Source: Harmothoe impar (taxonomy: Eukaryota > Annelida > Polychaeta > Phyllodocida > Polynoidae). From it: a stretch of DNA of 64,000 nucleotides. The notes under the pieces were generated by a model. The model was not told the DNA's origin. It searched no databases and saw nothing but the letters and a program-made list of their open reading frames with translations. The stretch is taken from assembly GCA_947462335.1 (NCBI GenBank), contig OX381714.1:51567800-51631799 (forward strand), written 5' to 3'. Made by a program: the position numbers and the translations under genes. Shown in pieces: positions 24,419-44,500 of the stretch (positions are counted from its first letter, which is position 1; every line of letters begins with the position of its first letter).

Positions 24419-25269
24419 CACTGTAAGAAGTAAGTACTGTACACCTACAGCAAAAGTTGCTGGCAACTTTTGTTCCAGTAGATTTTGCTGTAGGTGTACA
24501 GTAACTGACTTGCTGTAAATTTACAGCAACTTCTACTGTAAATTTACAGCAACTTCTACTGTAAATTTACAGCAACTTCTACTGTACATCTACAGCAAAA
24601 GTTGCTGGCAACTTTTGTTCCAGTAGATTTTGCTGTACATGTACAGCAACTGGGTGCTGTAAAGTTACAGCAACTTCTACTGTAGGTTTCATATTGTTGT
24701 TCTCATCAATTTATATCAATTAATTCGCATGCATGGAGAGTACTTTCCTGCATAATAGTTCAATCTGAGCTAGGATAATACACACTACACAATGTAATGG
24801 TTTAATCCTGCTTCATTACAGCTGAACCGTATGTGATACCAGCCTTTCCCCAGTGCGGGCACTTAAGCATTTAACTTTTCCCACCAATGTGGTGTCTATT
24901 CTATACTTTTGCTGTTTTTTTGTATTATTCAACACAATTATGCAAATATTAATACACTTTATGATAACTGCATTCAGTCTCTCTCATCCATTCTTATTCT
25001 ATGATGTCTTGAGAGTTTGTGAGGTTTTATTTGACTCAGGAAAGGGTTGGGTGGAATAATTAATACAGAAATGGTCTACTGCTGCCACCTAGTGGTGGAA
25101 ATCTACAGCACAATGTACTGTAAATGTACAGCAACATTGCCGGAGACCCAATTTATAGTACATAATGCTGTAATTATACAGCAAATAGTGCTGTAATACC
25201 AACTACAGCAAAAAGTGCTGTAAATGTACAGCACATTGTGCTGTTTAAATACAGTAACTTCTTACAGTG
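24419..25269. mobile_element. TIR element with arrays of CTGTAAATTTACAG palindromes (CACTA-like ends)
   Basis: The ends are CACTGTAAGAAGTA and TACTTCTTACAGTG-like (AACTTCTTACAGTG). Subterminal DNA is packed with short palindromes of the form CTGTANNTNTACAG (24,435-24,690 and 25,110-25,260). These include two copies of CAAAAGTTGCTGGCAACTTTTG. The unrelated A+T-rich middle has no transposase. CACTG...CAGTG termini with subterminal repeats resemble EnSpm/CACTA or Chapaev-type elements. A clean target duplication was not found. Confidence 0.6.
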
Positions 25270-25362
25270 CAGCAGTATGAGAGACCTACACCGGAAGTAG
25301 AGCTTCCACCCTGGAGGCGGTATGGAGGGGGTGTGTAATACCTGGCGCCTAAACACCGTGTA

Positions 25363-25700
25363 TTAACCCTTTATAATGATGGCATAATGCATTAATGCAT
25401 CATGCCCTTGGTCGTTGCGATGCATTCATGCAGCCCTGGTGAGTAACTCACCAGTACTGCATTCAAGCATCATAATGGCCCTCACCATTAAGACATTCCC
25501 AAAGGGCTGGCATGGTGCACCAGTGCAGAATCGGTGAGTTACTTGCTGGGGCTGCATTGGTGCATCCTGATGACAAATGTCATCTCTTAGCGATATGCTG
25601 TCCTTAAAGGATTGAGCTCTGCATAGTGCCCTTCTGTTGGCATGAGACATGAATGCAGCCCTGGTGAGTAACTCGCCAGGGCTGAATTTCATCATGGATC
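25363..25700. mobile_element. TTAA-type MITE, one copy plus partial second
   Basis: TTAA followed by CCCTTTATAATGATGGC starts the copy. A right end CTGTCCTTAAAGG occurs near 25,600-25,612. It is followed by another internal module (GCAGCCCTGGTGAGTAACTC) up to 25,690. Confidence 0.6.
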
Positions 25701-27660
25701 CTATATTCTAAGGCTGAAAAAAGGCTAATGATAATTTCTCCATTGCTCAAATGTCAATAATATAAAGAAAAACACACAATCCAAAGCCTTTAAAAGACAT
25801 CATTATCATCATATCCATCATCATGATCGGTTTCTTCTTGTAGTCATTCATGATTCACAAAGGCCAGAATTTGACATGGGATGACAGAGACATGGGGAGG
25901 CGGAGGGCAGCTTGTGATTGAGATGGAGGTGCTGAGAGTGATGAGGACAGATGATGGTCATAATGACAGGGGTGTTTTGTTAGGTGCAGGAGGAGGCCCT
26001 CATTGACAGGTCCAGATACAGACAGTGCCAATGGTAGTCTTAGGTAATGAGGCTAAATAACACTAGGGTGCACCACTGTGTATAATCAGTCTTAGGAGCG
26101 CCAATAAACCAAGGCATTTAATGGCAAGAACCCGGGTAGTAACATAGTCTGTGTTTAGCCCAGGTCCTTAGGTCGGGAAAGCCTTGCACCCTGCAGGGTC
26201 ACTGCATGTCTTGGATGAGGTTAGCACAGAGAGCCTATGTATGTATGATGTCACTTCCAGGTGGGTGAACTCTTATAAATATGGCTCCCAACCCATAGAC
26301 TTATACTTAGCGTGTGTGGCACCAGCCAGTGAAATACTGTCTGTACTATAGGGCACCTGGCCGTCGATCACAGCACCACCTGTGGTAAGTTGAGAACCTC
26401 TAGTACAGGCCCTTGACCAGTAGGTGGAGCAGCTAACCGGGGGTTATGACGTCACAGGGCAGTACTGAGTCTATAGGTCTCCACCTAGTGTTACCTGCTT
26501 GAACTTCCAACCCCCGAATATGGCTGCGCCCATGGCCTAACCCCTAGGAGCCCTATAGACTATGCCAATGGCAGCAGTTGCCCTGGGCGACAGGCAGGGA
26601 GGCGCAGGCGCCAACTAGTAGCCTGTTCCAGAGTTAGTCAATAGCTATTAGGAATGGGGTAAAGATTTGACGGGTCTTTAGCCCCCCCCCCCCCCTAATT
26701 TAGGTGCACTGGCCCTCATGCTCCAGACGTGTAGTTCCAACTGTAGTCACTGGAAGTCTCTAGCGTGCCCTACTCCCTATTGCCTAAAAGTGAAGTTTTG
26801 ACACTGGCACAATAGCAAACTTGCAGTAAAACATGGCAGAAGATCAGCAACTAATTTTCGGATCCATGCACTTTCTTTTCCATTTCCTCGCTAGTACTCA
26901 GATCAATTTGCAATTGGTCAAAGTCGGTTGGGACCGGCCAAATTGCACTACCAGATATCGGAGTTAAGTCAGTTCCGGATTGTTTAGTTATCACTAAGAA
27001 GGAACTAGCAATGTAAGATGGCCCTGCTAGCCACTAGACTATACACCACAGCAGCAGTTGGTCGTAGAGGATAGTTAAAGTGCACTAGATAAGAGAGGCT
27101 GCTCCAGTGTAGACACCGTGGCATTTATCTAAACTAGATAAGCCTGGCAAGGAAGTAGCACTGCAGGAATTGGCTGACAAAGAAGGGTCTGGAGTAAAGG
27201 GGTATTAGGTGCTCTGAGCCTATCTAGTCGATTGGAACTTCTTTGTGGTATTCTGTTTCCATTCCCGCGTCCATGCCCGCGTTTCTATGTTGGTGCAATC
27301 ATAGAGACAAAGACCTCTGAGGTGCTGCAATTTAGCGCTGGATTTGTGAGTCATGTACAAGGGTCCATGTGATCTCTACCATTACCCACCATATATTGCA
27401 AAACAAGAAGTGTTTAAGAGGGAGAATTCACACTAATCAATTGACTCTCATATAGAGCTAACGGGTAAAGAAAGAGGCAATTTCCCTCTTCTCACCCTTT
27501 ACCAGTGCAGAATTGACTTCTGACCGAGGTTGCCACCTTTTCAAAATAACAATTTTCAGAAAAGACATTTACTTGACATCATGTTGACACTTGAGTGTCA
27601 GTGTCCCCGCCCCCTTCACCCAAAGCTATCACACTGACATAGATAGGGGTATAGTTCATC
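25701..27660. other. Gene-free stretch
   Basis: A C run lies near 26,683-26,695. No recognisable exon, RNA or element was found. Confidence 0.35.
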
Positions 27661-28205
27661 TCGGAGCTGTTGGTGAGGCTGGCAGAGGCAGTTTGGAGTA
27701 GATCTCTGAGCTGTTGGTGAGGCTGACAGAGGCTGCCTGTAGTAGATCTCTGAGCTATGGGTGAGGCTGACAAAGGCTGCCTGTAGTAGGCATCTGAGCT
27801 GTTGGTGAGGCTGACAGAGGCTGCTTGTAGTAGGTCTGTGAGCTGTTGGTGAGGCTGACAGAGGCTGCTTGTAGTAGGTCTGTGAGCTGTTGGCGAGGCT
27901 GACACAGGCTGCCTGTAGTAGGTCTGTGAGCTGTTGGTGAGGCTGACAGAGGCTGCTTGTAGTAGGTCTGTGAGCTGTTGGTGAGGCTGACACAGGCTGC
28001 CTGTAGTAGGTCTGTGAGCTGTTGGTGAGGCTGACAGAGGCTGCTTGTAGTAGGTCTGTGAGCTGTTGGCGAGGCTGACACAGGCTGGCTATACTACATC
28101 AATAACCTGTTTGTGAGGCTGGCAGATGATTGCCTATACGAGGTCTGGGGAGCTATCCATAGTAGATCTCTAGCTGTTGGTGAGGCTGATAAAGGCTGCC
28201 TATTG
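27661..28205. repeat. 44-bp minisatellite, about 12 units
   Basis: The unit GAGCTGTTGGTGAGGCTGAC plus AGAGGCTGCCTGTAGTAGGTCTGT repeats with a 44-bp period. The central units are nearly identical and the edges degenerate. Since 44 is not a multiple of 3 and the minus strand lacks stops, overlapping repetitive open frames arise in all minus frames. These are judged non-coding. Confidence 0.85.
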
Positions 28206-31200
28206 CATATATACCAGATCATCGATCAGTTTAGCACTAACAGTGTTACTAGTAACAGTATTGGCTTGTGGGAGCTCTAGCTAGAGCACCCTGCTTAATG
28301 GGGCACTGGTAAATACACTGATATTCTTTGGCCCCCTATACGACCAATCTCTCATTCACGATAGCCTCACCAAATTAGTCATTTTTTGGCTCCCTATACG
28401 ACTGACCTAGGTTAGTTAATATTGTCAGGTTGGTCAGTACTGACCAACTCACCCTTAGTCTTCTCCATTTCAATGCGTTTTAGGCTTAGTCCTTTTGAGT
28501 AAGGCAATAGTCATATGTTGTTTTGCCTCAGTCATTTTTGAATAGCACTTGGTCATGACTAACCACTACAGACTAAGTGCTGGGACATCTAGAACTTCTG
28601 TGTAGCAGGGGGGGGGGTGAGCAGGGAGTCAGAGCACGTATCTGTAGCTGTATATACAGAGACAGGGGCTCAGTCTCACTTTATGTGCACAAACTACACC
28701 ACACCAACATGCTGTACAACTACAGAGATGCCTGTATATAGACTTGTAGCCATACCTTGAGTGGGGAATCTGTCTCACCGATCAGAGATTGCAATTTCAT
28801 TTCTCCTGTCAGAAGTCTAATGCTACCTTTCTCATATTTCAAAATAGTATTTTATCCAAATCAATAGGTTTTTGTAGGGTTTGAGAATTACGGAAATTAT
28901 GAATGCCTTTAAGCTAGTCGTGCATTATGGAGGCCCTGAAGGCCTTGCATTCTGTCTGAACGCACCCCTGACAAGTTTAATACTAGCTAGGGCGTCATTC
29001 ATGCATCACAAAGGGCATAATCCATTAAAGCATTATTCTGTCATCAAAGGGTTAAGCAATCATTAGCCTCACAGGCCTCGGAAATGACATAGTTTTAGTT
29101 AGTACTAATGGAATCTTAAATCAACCAAATTAGCAGCTACCGTAGGCAAATGGTTGTTGTCCCCTGATTGGCGGAAGGCCTCTAATTGCATCTCCTGATG
29201 AGCCGAGCAGTCTGATTGGATGATATTGTATTGTGGCTGGGTATATGTGACCACAGGGTATCTGACCAATGCATATAGATACTGTAGGTTAAGAAGGCTT
29301 TCTCTTTTTTTTAGATATAGAAGTTTGAGTCTCTTATCCTTCCGACTTGTCAGAAATGCGTTTAGAATTTAGTATTGGTGTGTATCTATAGAATTAGAAC
29401 ATACTGAGCTCAGAATACCCCCCACTTAATCCTTGGGAACTTAAAGAAGCAATTAGTATTTAGCATATATAGTTATGTATTTCTATCTTACCTCAAATGA
29501 TATAGCACTGTATATATGTATCCATGTATTTAATTTACTGATAGCTCCATATAAGGATACCATATAATATAGAGCAACCCAATAAGCTATTAATAGAATG
29601 GGGATACCCCCAGAGCACTTATCAAGCTGCATATGTGTGCTTGGACTAGAACGCCACTATTTGTGAACAGCCACACAGAAGGGATTCCCCACACATGGGG
29701 CGTGGGGCGTCCTTTGTGCCTGGCCGCCCACATTTACCCAATACTTTATATCATCACAGTGACGTCACATACATCAGGCTCCGACAGATATCTGAGAGCT
29801 GACGGAAATGATTTCCTCCCATTCCGCCCCAGAACGAACCGAGGACATCAAAGAGGAGATGCGCTAAGCGCCAATAAGCGCGGATAATTGTCGTCTGCTC
29901 GACGAACTTTGTGTCATTACACGGTAAACACTTGGGTACGCTAGGATCGACAGTGACATATGTGTGTCGTTTAATGTCCAAGTCTTACTACCCCTCCAGC
30001 AAGAGTCAGGGTGAAGTGAGGACCGGTACTCAGGGCCTTATCTAGTGGAGGTGGGGCTTTAAGGACAGTACCCCACACTATACCCCAGAGAACCTATATG
30101 TAATGTATATAATGCACCAACAGGAGTTACTCTGCTATCTATGAACATACAGACGATTTACCCTGGAAGCTAGCCAAGATTATTTTGGCGCCAAATTACA
30201 CATTGGATATATCTGCTAGAGGTGCACTTGTTGGATACCACACTGACTTAACCCCAGTTCTGTTGGGGAATAACTTGTATCGGATTCGTAAAGGAACGAA
30301 ACAAAAATGTTCCCTTCGTGGGGAAATTACGAACGGAGTCCCCTCCTACCGAATTTCTTTGGGTAAGTTTGTGTGATGGAGAGATTGTGTATTTTAACTT
30401 GATATTATCATGGAGCTACTACACGCTCCATGATATTATGGATCCATGCTATGGTTCCAGTTTCTAATCGATATAAAAGATAACAATTGGTACCAAATTA
30501 ACTAGAAATATACCAAGTCACACGGTATTATTCAAATAAAACAGGTTTTAGTGCAAGAATGACTTATTTAGAATAAGCAGACGACATTTTGTACGGCTGG
30601 TACCAGTCACGTTTATAGACATTCCTGTTGTGTGTAACATCATGTATGGCCTGTACACTGGCAACCAGCGAATCAATATGGCCGACCTTGGGATGACCCT
30701 ATCATAAACCCAGCAAGCCAAGGTCAGGCAAGGTCAAAGACCAAGACGTATGGCCAGGTTGCATGATGCCCCGCGTCTGTCTCGTTGTTAACCTCTAGAA
30801 CAGCCCGGACACTACAGCTACTGGCTATGTACAGGATGTACAGTATATTCCCAGGCTTTGTCCGCCTCTTTGATCTCCTAACCTGGGTATATTTGATATT
30901 CCTATACTCTGTAAATAATTACTCTGCAGAGTTGTAATGATTATATGGCTTTACTGACATGTTGGCTTTCTTGCAGACTAACAGAATGTGCAAATTATAT
31001 ACCCTTTCTACTGTATCTAATGTTTTTTCCCATTTGCTTCTTCCATCTAGCGTGTCCTATCAACTACAATCAAAATGTGTATACATGTACTAATTATTTT
31101 CCAAGAATAGTTTTGTTCAGATATTTTATACACCTAGGCCATGACTTTCTTTTCACGTTCAATTAACAAGCCAATTAGAATTTTGTTATTCTAAAATCTG

Positions 31201-31994
31201 TATTGTCACGAATCCAAATTTTTTCTGATATTGATAAGTAGAAGAATGACAAAATAATCAATTAGGTTCTTGAGGTGGACAAACAAATTGTGCCAAAACA
31301 CTTTCCTTCAAATTCAACTCCCAGCATTGAGTGTTCACAAACGACTGAGCTGTCCAACCATTTATCAACATGCGGCTTAATACAGTAATAATGTAGCTAG
31401 TTAACACTAATGTGTAGCCACAAACCCTCCACATGGTATGCTCAGACAGAATGTCTATAGAGTCTATGTTATAAACATCAGAGAAGAAGTGTTGTGTACA
31501 CACCACTTATACCCACCACACTTACCCCACACCTCATATCCACTTAGAGGCTCACTATATTGCAGTTCTCTGACAATAGATCAGATCCTCTCAGGTCACC
31601 GTCTGATGCCTGTAAATAACCTTCCCTATAAGAGCAGTGTCAATTAGCTAGACAGATCTGCCACTGGGGTGCTAGTATCAATAGTAATGTACACCTTTTA
31701 ATGACATAATATGTTACTTAATTCTCCAGGGAGCAGAATGTACCAGTCGAAGCCACAATTGTTACATACTTTCTATTTTCTCCCCTCCTCATGAAAGAAA
31801 AACATTGTATCCACCCTCTTAAATTATTCAGGGCTCCAGATATTCCTGTGCTCATGACGCAAAATAATTCCCCTGGGAACAGACAAATTAAAATGTACAC
31901 AATGTCCAAAAGGGATGGCTCCGAAAAAGTTAAATGAATTAAAACAAAATATAATTAACACAACTTTAACCGTTACCGCTTGTTCCTTGTGCAG
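28206..31994. other. Gene-free region upstream of the first recognised PAK exon
   Basis: It contains a degenerate TTAA-type MITE (about 28,890-29,055, ending CATCAAAGGGTTAA) and a small hairpin at about 30,406-30,436. No exon matching the PAK N-terminal peptide (the proline-rich NCK-binding segment) was found on reading through it. That exon may be short, far upstream, or poorly conserved. Confidence 0.4.
28429..28448. repeat. Perfect 20-bp palindrome
   Basis: GTTGGTCAGTACTGACCAAC equals its own reverse complement. It sits in non-coding DNA with no recognised role. Confidence 0.6.
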
Positions 31995-40395
<8,401 letters not shown>

Positions 40396-41500
40396 GGACA
40401 CGGGAGTAGCCGCGCCGTGGTCCCACCCCCGCCTGCCCCCCGGGCACCCTGCCCAACCGTAGGGCGCCCCAGGCAGGGAGGAGACAGCGGCCGCTGCCCA
40501 CCACTACCGGCTAAACGCAAATTGCCGGAGTACTGACAGTTTGGTGGTACTAGCGGGTGATGACACTAGTACCAGGGGGTATTGACAGCCAGAGCCCTAG
40601 GTGTGAGCGGTCACAGCGAGCGGGTGGCCTGTATATAGAAGACACACATGGAGGCGGTCTGCCACTGTGTGTGCTACGGTACCTCGTGTGTGTGTTTGTA
40701 CACATTATAAGGGAGTCACAGGGTGCTACCACGACACCAGGCGCCGACCGGTGCACCACCACCGGCCCACACCACATCACAGCCAGCAGTAGGGGCACCA
40801 CAACCAGTGCCGCTCTCACATTGTATGCGTTAACAATGAAGTACAAACACCAGAGCGCTGTCCGGGGTTTAGTACTGTGTCAAGGCGGGGACTAAACGTG
40901 CACAATCCACGACGTCTAACAAGGTTTGCCAAGGGTGGTCGAAATAGTCACTGTACACCAACTGAGGTGATTTGTAAAAACTGTAAAAATGATCCACCAT
41001 TGACGAACCTAACCATTGGTATGAGAATTACATGGTTGTTCATTTCTGAAAGTCATGAAGACATAAACTGCATCCCGACTATAATCGTTGTTTCACAAGA
41101 CTTCCTCAAAACGGCAGGTACGCTGAGTTTGTTGGGGATTATTATAAATAGTATGCATTACTGACTGTAGGGGTCAGCACACGTAAGCAATCAAGTGGAT
41201 CGTGACGTCATAGTAAAGGTGACGTGACGTCATTAGTTGTGACGCGACGCCACAGTAATAATGACGTCATGGTGACGTCACAATGGTTGTGATTTCATAG
41301 CAACGTCATAGTTATGGTGACGTGACGTCACAGTGGTGATGACGTCATAGTGCACACGTTACAGAGTCGCCAAAAGCCACGAGAGTGCACTGCTGACTAG
41401 TAAGGTGTCTTTAACTGTCGTTCAGCTTTCTTCATTTCTCTGAATAATGCAAGGAAAATACTTAAGCCTTCTTTACTTAATAAAAATTGCCCTAGGCAGG
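40396..41500 (+). other. PAK: Probable PAK 3' UTR
   Basis: It follows the PAK stop directly. The first canonical AATAAA on the plus strand is at 41,479-41,484, and others occur near 43,487 and 45,383, so the true end is uncertain. The early part is G+C-rich. The CRE-like cluster at 41,203-41,347 lies inside it if the first signal is used. Confidence 0.45.
41203..41347. repeat. Cluster of six TGACGTCA palindromes
   Basis: TGACGTCA occurs at 41,203, 41,225, 41,262, 41,273, 41,323 and 41,340, embedded in a drifting GTGACGTCATAGT-like repeat. TGACGTCA is the full CRE site bound by CREB/ATF proteins. Whether it acts as one here, or is only a decayed satellite, cannot be told from sequence. Confidence 0.7.
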
Positions 41501-44500
41501 TATACTTACAAAACACAATAGATCCAATGGAGCATATGTAAGCTTAAACTAAGTTAAAGAGGCTTACGGTTTTAAATACACCCAAAGTTTCCAGACTTAA
41601 ACATTATCGGCATCAACTATGTATAACACTAGGTCGGAGTTATTGAGGTATATGGTTGTACATGTAGTAACCAATTTAGCGTTTCCATGGTAACTGTGGT
41701 GATGTTAATGCAAACGGGCCATGTACAAGGTCACTGGAAGGGGTCAAAGTTCAAGGAGGGTTTTCTAACTCTGCATACCCTTTCACTATACATACACGGT
41801 ATACACATCATATCAGTAGACTGTGTACGGTTTGTTAACTTTGTAACCATGTAGGGTATATATACGGTCACGACTAAGTTATTAACAAGAATTATACAAA
41901 TAACTTGATGTGGAGACAACTGGACAGGTCCAGAGTGTATGTAGCCTTGTACTCATTTTGTTACTGAAGAAGGGGTATTTGGAAGAACTTATTTGTCCGG
42001 CTTTGTAAGCGGCCGACAGTTGCTCGCGCATGGTTTATATGTACGACTTAACCCATATGAAACCTTACGTATACTACTGGATGAGATTATAGCATGATTA
42101 TACCAATCTCTCATAAGTTGTTCGCTTTAGGAATAGAAGTGTTATTCAAAATGCTTAATAGATAGATTTATAAATTAAAAGCCAAACACTAACAAAATTC
42201 AATGTATTTTTTTGAATATTCCCACCAAATTGTAATTGATATGAAGCACAATAATATATTGACTGAAGACAAAAAACTATAGCATCAATATTGATTTAAA
42301 CCTATCACCATTTTATTTATGATATTTACCAAAAATGACTATGCAATTTCTCCTGAGGAGAAGTAAGTATGTTTAGTTATTTTGGTGTCATTGCTTGTCT
42401 CTGTATTATGGACATTATTACAAACTCAATACAACCTCTGGCGGAAGAAAGTTTAATGCAGATTATGCAAATCGCTTACGGTGGCAGAAATGGGCATTTT
42501 GAACAGGAAAGTAGTTGCCTATCTAGAAGTTCTTTTTGTATGTGACCTTGAAGGGGGATGATTATGTGTTGATCACATTGCAGTGATGAGAAATGAGTTT
42601 AACCTTGGAGAGGTGTATTTACATTATATTGATTTGAGTTAGCGGCTGACGTAGTTATACACTATTAACATGAAAGACTATTTCCTCCGAGTCCCGGGCG
42701 TGACCGGCTCGGTCGATGTACATACATACAATATGTGTTGTGTGTCTTTGGTATACGTAGGATCTTTTGCGATTTACAACCTTTAGAGAGTGTGATATAT
42801 CTATACATAAACAAGGTTCCTTGTGTTAATAGCTCAAATTGCATGCTTTGTAAATACATTGTCATATGGTGCCTTTTATAGCTAAGTTTGTGCACATCTT
42901 CACAAGTTATCAGCCAAAAAGTGTATCGCCAATAGTTTTTCTGTTCATGATATATGTGGGACTAGTTTGTTTAGCGAAGTCGGAGTGGATTCTCTTTCTG
43001 TTATGTCCTTGTGATATGAGAGAATATGGCTGACGTAGTCTACTGACGTGATTCTAGCAGACTTAGAGTAATGAAGGCTCACCCAATAAACACTAATATT
43101 TTTTTTATAATTTATGAAATTAGAATAACCCTCAATTTTGAAGAACAGCATAATCTGATGGACAGCATAAATAATTAATGACCTCTATCTTACACAAATG
43201 TACTTAGTAACAGTGAATTATATATTGCCCTCATAGCTGGTGTTTCCAGTGAAAAAGAGTTATATGGAAATTAACCACAAATTTCCACAATTTCATATAT
43301 GGAAGATGGCTGGCAATGAAATACAAAACCTGGGCAGGAGGAGCTTAAATAGGGAGTACCTTCCCATAGGGTTGTTATGTACAATGTAGTGCATTTCAAA
43401 TCGGTGCATCCAAATGTGTGCACTTCAAAATAGGCAGTGTGGGCAAGGGTTTGACACATACACCAATTCAAGCTTAAGGAGAGGGAATGAAATAAATAGT
43501 AAAGTTAGCATTGCATTTCTGAATATCCTAGTTCCATTATATACAGATAAATATCTGTGTGGATGTATGGTCTTAAATTAACTTTCGTAACCAAATTTGA
43601 TTATGAGCCCTATTAAAGTATAGAAGGCTATATTATAGGGGATTGGATATTAATCCTTCGTTGTAACCCACCAATAATATTACAACTTGCATCATGGACA
43701 GTGCTTTAGGTGACTGTGACTGTAGGGGGTCATAGAATGGTAATTTCTGTTACATATTTACCAATTAGTGGTAAAAGATTCACTCCAAGACTGGACCCCT
43801 TTTTTTCTGTTTAGGTAGTAGAGACATGGTGCTAGGGTGCAGTGGTGAACCAGAAACCGATGTGGGCCATTTTGATGAAGTGGTTTGTCTTCCGTATTCA
43901 CAATCGCATAAATAATATTATGTACCCAATGATTTAAAACTACCATCTGAACTCAATATATCTTTTTTTTTTAAATCTAACCATAAAATGTAGGTTCCAC
44001 CTACATACCCTACTGTCGGCGTAGGGTTTAGTTATTTGAAATCTTTGTTCACCACTTTATTGCTTATAGAATGGAGGTGGTAAACCCCCATTTGATATAA
44101 TTAATTATATATGTGTCTCTTTTATTTCTCATGTGTTGCTTTGCCCTGCCCTTATGACATGTAAAGTGTAAAGTTATAGAAATTTGAACAGAAAACGATA
44201 ATACCGTGTAAGGGAATATTGAATATGTGTAGAGACATACATGATCATCCTAGTAAAAATACTACATGTGTTTATTATGTAAGACAAATCTATTGTGTTA
44301 ATCACAATGCCATTTCCTTTACTTCACTACATCTTGATTGATGTCTTGTGTGATGCTATGCGTATGTTAGGGTAGCAGTGGTGAGCATGTCAAGACAGAA
44401 GTTGGTCTGAGAGTGAATGGAAGATAAAGCTGACTGTACATGATCATCTAGATTAGATAGGTTGTAGTTAAGGCATAGAGTAGCTTTCCTCCTCACCTAC

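Noticed and set aside
27579..28081. Repetitive minus-strand open frames of 108-125 codons
   Set aside because: They are explained by the 44-bp minisatellite cycling through frames. No start context, splice sites or family match.
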